Shown: positions 58,976 through 64,000 of the stretch, piece after piece
How positions within the stretch are numbered: the stretch's first letter is position 1
Layout: every line of letters begins with the position of its first letter
Origin: Pseudomonas sp. JAI120
GTDB taxonomy: Bacteria > Pseudomonadota > Gammaproteobacteria > Pseudomonadales > Pseudomonadaceae
NCBI RefSeq assembly: GCF_014207255.1
Contig: NZ_JACHCZ010000008.1
Span: forward strand, 62,001-126,000
DNA: 64,000 nucleotides
Direction: 5' to 3'
Position numbers and translations under genes: made by a program
The notes under the pieces: generated by a model
What the model saw: the letters and a program-made list of their open reading frames with translations, nothing else
Told to the model about the DNA's origin: nothing
The model's database searches: none

Positions 58976-59835
58976 ATCTCACAGGCAACTCAATTCTTTC
59001 AGTTTCACCCGGCACCGTCGGCCAATCCCCATCGGCCCAGCGCTGCCTGGCCTGCTCGATCTTCAGCGGATCGCTAGCGACAAAATTCCAGTTGATCCGC
59101 CGCGGCCCATCCAGTGGTGCCCCGCCAAACACCACCACGTGGCAATCGCTTTCGGCGAATAGGGTCATTTCCTGCCCGGCCGGCAATACCACCAGGCTGT
59201 GCACCTCAAGCCGCTCACCCTCCAGCTGTACTTCACCCTCCAGCACATACACCGCGCGTTCCTCGTGCTCGTCAGGAATCAGCAGGGTCGTGGCCGTTTG
59301 CATGTGCACATCTGCATACAACGTAGGCGACAGCACCGGCACCGGTGATTTGAGGCAGAAGCCACTGCCGGCGATCAGGCGAATCCGCACGCCCAGGTTG
59401 TCACTCACCGGCAGGCTCGCCGCAGGGTGATGGCTGTAATGCCCCGGCCCCTCTTCGTGGTCCTTGGGCGATGCCAGCCACACTTGCAGGCCATGCAGGG
59501 TGAAACCATTGGCCTTCAGTGCCTCGGGTGTGCGCTCGACATGGGCAATCGCGCTGCCGGCGGTCATCCAACTGACGTCCCTCTACCACTTGGTCGGAAC
59601 CCAGGCTGTCCTTGTGCTGCAGTACGCCTTCAAACAAGTAGGTGAGGGTGGACAGGCCAATATGCGGGTGCTGGCGGATATTCATGCCGCTCCCCGGTGC
59701 ATAACGGGTGGGCAGCATATGATCGAAGAACACGAACGGCCCGACGCTGCGGCATTCGCGCGAAGGCAGCGGGCGCAGGATGGGTTGGCCTTCGACATCT
59801 TCAGGGCGTGGGCGGATCACGGTGAGGGTGTTCAT
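58974..59835 (-). pseudogene. pirin gene broken by a frameshift
   Basis: From ATG 59835 one frame encodes MNTLTVIRPRPEDVEG..., FVFFDHMLPTRYAPGSGMNI and RQHPHIGLSTLTYLFEG to LGSDQVVE, the first 80 or so residues of pirin with metal ligands (HPH). The rest continues in another frame from MTAGSAIAHVERTPEALKAN to 58974. At the joint, expected VEPGDVSWMTAG needs six bases after GAG, but only one G is present, so five bases are missing near 59578-59583. Without programmed shifting the product is truncated. A second pirin elsewhere is likely. Confidence 0.85.
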
Positions 59836-59899
59836 GGTGCGTCCCAGTCTGAGCGGGTTAGATGGCGCTGAGCATAACCCGCCCGACGAGATGTTGCCG

Positions 59900-60316
59900 C
59901 TATTGGCTGAACGCGCCTTCAGAGAGGCGAGTTTCAATGGTGACCTCGGCGGTGGTCATCAGCTTGTGTACCGGGCAGCGATCGGCCACACGGTGCAACT
60001 CGTCGCGCTGTTCGTCGGTGAGTACGCCCTTGAGCGTCAGCTTGACGTTGAGCTTGTATTTGCCCTTTTGCTCTTCGGTGGCGTCGTGGGTGACTTCCAC
60101 GGTGACACCGGTCAGCGGGATGTCTTTTTTCTGGGCATAGAGCTTGACGGTCAGCGCCTTGCATGATGCCAGCGCGGCGTCGAAATAATCATGGGGAGAG
60201 GGCGCCGAGTCGTCACCACCCAGGCTCTTGGGCAGGTCGGTAAACAGCTCGTGGTTATTGATATTGACGCTGTGGCGGAAGTTGTCTGCGTTCAGCGTAT
60301 TGACGGTAACAGGCAT
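59900..60316 (-). CDS. OsmC family peroxiredoxin-like protein
   Basis: The 138-residue protein has the two catalytic cysteines of the OsmC/Ohr fold: ALASCKALTVKLYAQKK near residue 50 and ADRCPVHKLM near residue 115. Such proteins reduce organic peroxides or handle related thiol substrates. ATG 60316 (MPVTVNTLNADNF) is preferred to the codon at 60328. It is downstream of the pirin gene on the same strand. Confidence 0.88.
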   Translation of the reverse strand: MPVTVNTLNADNFRHSVNINNHELFTDLPKSLGGDDSAPSPHDYFDAALASCKALTVKLYAQKKDIPLTGVTVEVTHDATEEQKGKYKLNVKLTLKGVLTDEQRDELHRVADRCPVHKLMTTAEVTIETRLSEGAFSQ

Positions 60317-60456
60317 GGCAAACCTCACGGGGTGGCAGAATGAAGGTCATGCAGTTATAGAGCATGCAGGCGCTGGGGTGTTCCACATTTTTTGCTGGCT
60401 GAACCCCGGTATGGCGCGCAAGGTCTACCGGTATTCGCCCTTATCGAGGTTGTACC

Positions 60457-61479
60457 GTGCCCTGGACCCGCCTGAGTTTCGCCCTGTTGCTCGCCGCCAG
60501 CAGCCTTGTCGCACAGGCTCGCGACTATGCCTACAGCGATGCGCACCTGCATTACGTGGATTTCTTCCAGGAAACGGCGGGGATGGACAAGTTGCTCAAG
60601 GCGATGGCAGAAAATCGCATCGAGCATGTCATGATTTCCGGCATTCCCGTCGCAAAGAAATGGCACGAAGACGAACCCAAGCGCCCACGCTACTACGCCG
60701 GTGATGACGCGGATGCCTATTGGTACAGCGCCACTGACGTGATTGTTGCCGCAGCGGTAAATAGACTGACACCTGAACAACGCCAGCACTTTCATCCGTT
60801 TCTGTCCGGCTTCAACCCCAACGACAAGAACTCGGATGCCCATATCCAGCGCATGCTCGACCTCAACCCGGGGCTGTGGCAGGGCATCGGTGAAGTGTTT
60901 ACCCGTCACGACGACCTTACCGCCCTCACATCGGGGGATACCCCGCGCGCCAATAACGAAGCCATGACACGCATCTATCATCTGGCGGCGGAAAACGACT
61001 TGCCGGTGATGCTGCACTCCAACATCACCTCCAAGCGCGAGCGTAACCCGCTGTATTTGGCCGAAATCGAAGAGCCGCTGCGCAACCATCCGCACACCCG
61101 CTTTATCTGGGCCCACGCTGGCACCAGCAAGGAAATTCATCGCCACCAGGTGCAGATGGACTTTTTGCTGCCCACCTTGAGCCGCATGCTCGAGGCTTAC
61201 CCCAACCTGTATATCGACCTGTCGTGGAGCATGCTCACGCCGTACTTACTGGATGATGCGGGCAAGCCTCGGCCGGAGTGGGTAGCGCTGGTGGAACGCT
61301 TCCCGGAGCGCTTTATGCTGGGTTCGGACGTCGTCGGGCGTTTCAACAAGCTGGGTAAGGAAATGCACCGCTTTGATGTGTTCCTTGATGCATTGCCTGA
61401 AGACGTTGCCCACAAAGTGGCGAGGGATAACTTCCTGGCCATCCTGCCTAAACCTCGTCGCGATGAGGGTGCGCGTTGA
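60457..61479 (+). CDS. secreted amidohydrolase family protein
   Basis: The 340-residue protein has a signal peptide ending AQA (about residue 21), so it works in the periplasm. Metal-ligand motifs of the amidohydrolase-2 superfamily are DAHLHYVDFF near residue 28, MLHSNIT, WAHAGTS and GSDVVGRF. The likely reaction is hydrolysis or decarboxylation of a small substrate, which cannot be told. The start is GTG 60457. A shared terminator separates it from convergent fabB. Confidence 0.8.
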   Translation: MPWTRLSFALLLAASSLVAQARDYAYSDAHLHYVDFFQETAGMDKLLKAMAENRIEHVMISGIPVAKKWHEDEPKRPRYYAGDDADAYWYSATDVIVAAAVNRLTPEQRQHFHPFLSGFNPNDKNSDAHIQRMLDLNPGLWQGIGEVFTRHDDLTALTSGDTPRANNEAMTRIYHLAAENDLPVMLHSNITSKRERNPLYLAEIEEPLRNHPHTRFIWAHAGTSKEIHRHQVQMDFLLPTLSRMLEAYPNLYIDLSWSMLTPYLLDDAGKPRPEWVALVERFPERFMLGSDVVGRFNKLGKEMHRFDVFLDALPEDVAHKVARDNFLAILPKPRRDEGAR

Positions 61480-61566
61480 TATTTCGTTTTCGTCTTACGC
61501 CAATGCGGCGGAGCGCTGATAACTTCCAGGAGACCGGCTGCAGGGCGGGGGCATCCAGTCGCCCAT

Positions 61567-61596
61567 AAAAAAGCCCCGAACCAGTCGGGGCTTTTT
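61567..61596. terminator. bidirectional terminator at the fabB end
   Basis: AAAAAAGCCCCGA and TCGGGGCTTTTT pair around ACCAG, with A and T runs on both sides, 22 bp past the fabB stop on the minus strand. Confidence 0.9.
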
Positions 61597-61617
61597 CATC
61601 TACTCAACCTGCGGGGC

Positions 61618-62838
61618 TTACTTACCCTGCCAGCGTTTCAGCACCAGGGTGGCGTTAGTGCCACCGAAGCCGAAGCTGTTGCTCATCACGGTGTCGACTT
61701 TTACGTTTTCAACCGTCTTGGTCAGGATCGGCATATCGGCGACGACCGGGTCGATCTCGTCGATGTTGGCCGAGCCGGCCATGAAGTTGCCTTCCATCAT
61801 CAGCAGGCAGTAGATCGCTTCGTGAACGCCGGCGGCGCCCAGGGAGTGACCGGAGAGGCTCTTGGTGGAGCTGATTTTCGGAGCCTTGTCGCCGAATACC
61901 GCACGCACGCCTTCCATTTCCTTGGCGTCGCCGACCGGAGTCGAAGTGCCGTGGGTGTTCAGGTAGTCGATCGGGGTATCCACGGTGGACATGGCCATCT
62001 GCATGCAGCGGATGGCGCCTTCACCGCTTGGCGCAACCATGTCGTAGCCATCGGAAGTAGCGCCGTAGCCGACGATTTCCGCGTAGATCTTGGCACCACG
62101 GGCCAGGGCGTGTTCCAGCTCCTCGACCACCACCATGCCGCCACCGCCGGCGATGACGAAACCGTCACGCTTGGCGTCGTAGGCGCGGGAGGCCTTTTCT
62201 GGGGTTTCGTTGTACTGGGTGGACAGGGCACCCATGGCGTCGAACAGGAACGACTGGCTCCAATGTTCTTCTTCACCGCCGCCGGCGAACACGATGTCCT
62301 GCTTGCCCAGTTGGATCTGTTCAACGGCGGTGCCGATGCAGTGTGCACTGGTGGCGCATGCGGAGGAGATCGAGTAGTTCACGCCCTTGATCTGGAACGG
62401 CGTGGCCAGGCAGGCCGAAACGGTGCTGCCCATGGTCCGCGTGACACGGTACGGGCCAACGCGCTTCACGCCTTTTTCGCGCAGGATGTCCAGCGCTTCC
62501 ATCTGGTTGAGGGTCGATGCGCCGCCGGAGCCGGCGATCAGGCCGGTGCGTACGTTCGATACCTGGTCTTCGCTCAGGCCGGAGTCGGCGATGGCGTCTT
62601 TCATGGCCAGGTAGGCGTAGGCGGCAGCGTGGCCCACGAAGCGATAGATCTTGCGATCGATCAGTTCTTCGAGGGGCAGGTCGATGGAGCCGGAAACCTG
62701 GCTACGCAGACCCATTTCGGCATATTCCGGGTTGAAGCGGATGCCAGGGCGACTTGCACGCAGGTTAGCGGTGACGGTCTCTTTGTCATTGCCCAGGCAA
62801 GAAACGATGCCCAGACCAGTGATAACGACGCGGCGCAT
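61618..62838 (-). CDS. fabB: 3-oxoacyl-ACP synthase I FabB
   Basis: The 406-residue condensing enzyme elongates unsaturated acyl-ACP. The Cys-His-His site is visible as SSACATSAHCIG (Cys near 163), NTHGTSTPVGD and SGHSLGAAGVHEA. It follows fabA by 11 bp and is co-transcribed with it, the standard arrangement for anaerobic unsaturated fatty acid synthesis in Pseudomonas. Confidence 0.96.
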   Translation of the reverse strand: MRRVVITGLGIVSCLGNDKETVTANLRASRPGIRFNPEYAEMGLRSQVSGSIDLPLEELIDRKIYRFVGHAAAYAYLAMKDAIADSGLSEDQVSNVRTGLIAGSGGASTLNQMEALDILREKGVKRVGPYRVTRTMGSTVSACLATPFQIKGVNYSISSACATSAHCIGTAVEQIQLGKQDIVFAGGGEEEHWSQSFLFDAMGALSTQYNETPEKASRAYDAKRDGFVIAGGGGMVVVEELEHALARGAKIYAEIVGYGATSDGYDMVAPSGEGAIRCMQMAMSTVDTPIDYLNTHGTSTPVGDAKEMEGVRAVFGDKAPKISSTKSLSGHSLGAAGVHEAIYCLLMMEGNFMAGSANIDEIDPVVADMPILTKTVENVKVDTVMSNSFGFGGTNATLVLKRWQGK

Positions 62839-62849
62839 GCGGATAACCC

Positions 62850-63365
62850 TTAAAAGTTGTCAGTGGAAGTAAATACGCCGACCCGAAGGCCTTCGGCAGT
62901 ATAGATCTCGCGACCGTCGACAGTCACCGAACCGTCGGCGATTGCCAGGTTCAGCTTGCCCTTGAGGACGCGCTTGATTTGAATGTTGTAGGTGACTTTC
63001 TTGGCGGTCGGCAGGACCTGGCCAAAGAACTTCACTTCGCCCGAACCCAGGGCGCGGCCACGGCCTGGCAGGCCTTGCCAGCCCAGGTAGAAGCCGACCA
63101 GTTGCCACATGGCGTCGAGGCCCAGGCAGCCCGGCATCACAGGGTCACCTTCGAAGTGACAGGCGAAGAACCACAGGTCCGGGGTGATATCCAGCTCGGC
63201 GACCAATTCACCTTTGCCGTACTTGCCACCCTCTTCGCTGATATGGGTGATGCGATCCACCATCAGCATGTTCGGGGCGGGCAGTTGCGCGTTACCTGGG
63301 CCGAACAGCTCACCGCGACTGCAGCGCAGCAGGTCTTCCCGAGTAAAGGCGTTTTGTTTGGTCAT
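62850..63365 (-). CDS. fabA: 3-hydroxydecanoyl-ACP dehydratase/isomerase FabA
   Basis: The 171-residue hotdog enzyme introduces the double bond of unsaturated fatty acids. The active His is in FFACHFEGDPVMPGCLGLDA (His70) and Asp84 follows in the same segment. MLMVDRITHI and the C-terminal helix region are intact. It is the first gene of fabAB. The leader contains two candidate DesT-type sites. Confidence 0.96.
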   Translation of the reverse strand: MTKQNAFTREDLLRCSRGELFGPGNAQLPAPNMLMVDRITHISEEGGKYGKGELVAELDITPDLWFFACHFEGDPVMPGCLGLDAMWQLVGFYLGWQGLPGRGRALGSGEVKFFGQVLPTAKKVTYNIQIKRVLKGKLNLAIADGSVTVDGREIYTAEGLRVGVFTSTDNF

Positions 63366-63419
63366 GCGAGCTCCTCAATAATCCCATGCGGCAGGGTAGG
63401 GCAAATCTTCCCGAACCGA

Positions 63420-63432
63420 ATGAAGCGTTCAT
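63420..63432. promoter_or_regulatory. candidate DesT-type operator, proximal
   Basis: ATGAA-GCG-TTCAT is a palindrome 55 bp upstream of fabA. On the minus strand it gives TGAACGCTT, the same core as the DesT consensus AGTGAACGCTTGTTGACT as I recall it. The match past the core is poor. Confidence 0.4.
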
Positions 63433-63493
63433 GCCTCATGTCGGCAGCCTACACATAGACTATTGCGTTGTAGTGAAAGTCACAGCGGCAAGG

Positions 63494-63517
63494 CACTGAA
63501 TGTACACTTGTTCACTG
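63494..63517. promoter_or_regulatory. candidate DesT-type operator, distal
   Basis: The minus strand reads CAGTGAACAAGTGTACATTC, starting with the AGTGAAC half-site of DesT targets. It lies about 130 bp before fabA. It is a weaker candidate than the proximal site for spacing, but better in the first half. Confidence 0.35.
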
Positions 63518-63614
63518 AAATTTTAAACCGAGCCTGTTTAGGGGCCCGTTCGGGTGCCTAAGACTGCCGCACTTTCGTCTTTCACGCCAGTCGCAGTTGG
63601 CTGATGGCGCGTCG

Positions 63615-64000
63615 CTATTGCACCCAGCGCTGCAGGATTTGCTGCAAATCCGTGCGTTTGAACGGCTTGGCCAGGTAATCGTTCATTCCGGCCGCAAGGC
63701 ACGCTTCCCGGTCGCCCTGCAAGGCGTTGGCCGTCAGGGCGATGATCGGCAGATCGGCGCAGCCGGGTAGTTGGCGAATCTGCCGGGTGGCTTCATAACC
63801 GTCGATCAAGGGCAAGCGACAATCCATCAGGATCGCGGTGAAAATCAGGCTCTCGGCACTGCGGATCGCCTCGGCGCCATCGGTGGCCAGGCTGACTTCA
63901 AAGCCCAGGCTGCGCAGCATGGCTTCGACCACGGTGCGATTGACCGGGTTGTCCTCCACCAGCAACACATGGCGACCTTCGCCTGCGCTGTGCTTGCCCT
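63615..64000 (-). CDS. hybrid histidine kinase, C-terminal receiver domain (partial)
   Basis: The frame is open to the right edge. The visible part is a complete receiver domain: VLLVEDNPVNR with acidic pocket residues, the phospho-Asp in LMDCRLPLIDGYE, the conserved Thr/Ala in IIALTANALQGDRE and the Lys in YLAKPFKRTDL. It ends right after the receiver, with no Hpt domain. Position next to fabA-fabB matches PA1611-type hybrid kinases of Pseudomonas, which affect Gac/Rsm signalling through RetS/GacS; that identity is inference. Confidence 0.8.
   Translation of the reverse strand, partial: GKHSAGEGRHVLLVEDNPVNRTVVEAMLRSLGFEVSLATDGAEAIRSAESLIFTAILMDCRLPLIDGYEATRQIRQLPGCADLPIIALTANALQGDREACLAAGMNDYLAKPFKRTDLQQILQRWVQ

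Overview
This window is chromosomal DNA of a fluorescent Pseudomonas, most likely of the P. fluorescens group. The evidence is the GC-rich coding style, the ccmABCDEFGHI block next to a fliK/FlhB-like pair, the gltA // sdhCDAB-sucAB-lpd-sucCD cluster, the fabA-fabB pair beside a hybrid sensor kinase, and many copies of the TGTGGGAGGGGGCTTGCCCCC repeat typical of this group. I see no rRNA, tRNA, CRISPR array, transposase or prophage.

Layout. 1-2.9 kb: a YgdI/YgdR-type lipoprotein and molybdenum-cofactor genes (mobA divergent from moaB-moeA). 2.9-4.8 kb: a soluble FlhB-like protein overlapping fliK. 4.9-12.3 kb: a tightly overlapping cytochrome c maturation operon, ccmABCDEFGHI, then a proline-rich lipoprotein. 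12.4-13.8 kb: a decayed stretch holding fragments of a histidine phosphatase, phnM and phnP around an intact phnN, which looks like the scar of a lost C-P lyase operon. 14.2-15.7 kb: an orphan serralysin-like zinc protease with an unusual C-terminal tail. 15.7-22.3 kb: a LysR regulator, a HicAB toxin-antitoxin pair, an MFS exporter, a periplasmic protein, a sulfate-binding protein, a potassium-channel-like protein and a urea transporter. 22.4-28.2 kb: the glyoxylate-to-glycerate operon gcl-hyi-glxR-ttuD, ending in a pyruvate kinase gene with a large internal deletion, with a divergent GlcG/HbpS-like gene. The two genes are separated by a region holding two copies of TTGTATACAA.

28.3-36.5 kb: a TetR regulator, a DUF808 membrane protein, a small secreted-looking protein preceded by an exact hrp box (GGAACC-N16-CCACCTA), a remnant of a second DUF808 gene, an MlaA-family protein overlapping an alpha/beta hydrolase, a GH17 membrane protein and an orphan glycine-betaine-type binding protein. 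36.7-38.7 kb: a DUF485 protein and the acetate symporter actP. 38.9-52.0 kb: the TCA core, with readable sigma70 promoters for gltA and sdhC in the divergent gap. 52-64 kb: brnQ, a DUF599 protein, a small lipoprotein, two hotdog thioesterases, htpG with a good sigma32 promoter, a dienelactone hydrolase, a frameshifted pirin gene, an OsmC protein, an amidohydrolase, fabB, fabA and the last receiver domain of a hybrid histidine kinase that runs off the right edge.

Most of the window is ordinary core genome. The best candidate for something undescribed is the 169-residue protein at 30178-30687: it lies under a perfect HrpL-type promoter and has a Ser/Gly/Asn/Pro-rich, leucine-free N-terminus of the kind seen in type III secreted proteins. 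Other noteworthy points are the phosphonate-operon scar, the protease with a masked C-terminal secretion signal, and three genes broken by deletion (phnM, pyruvate kinase, pirin).
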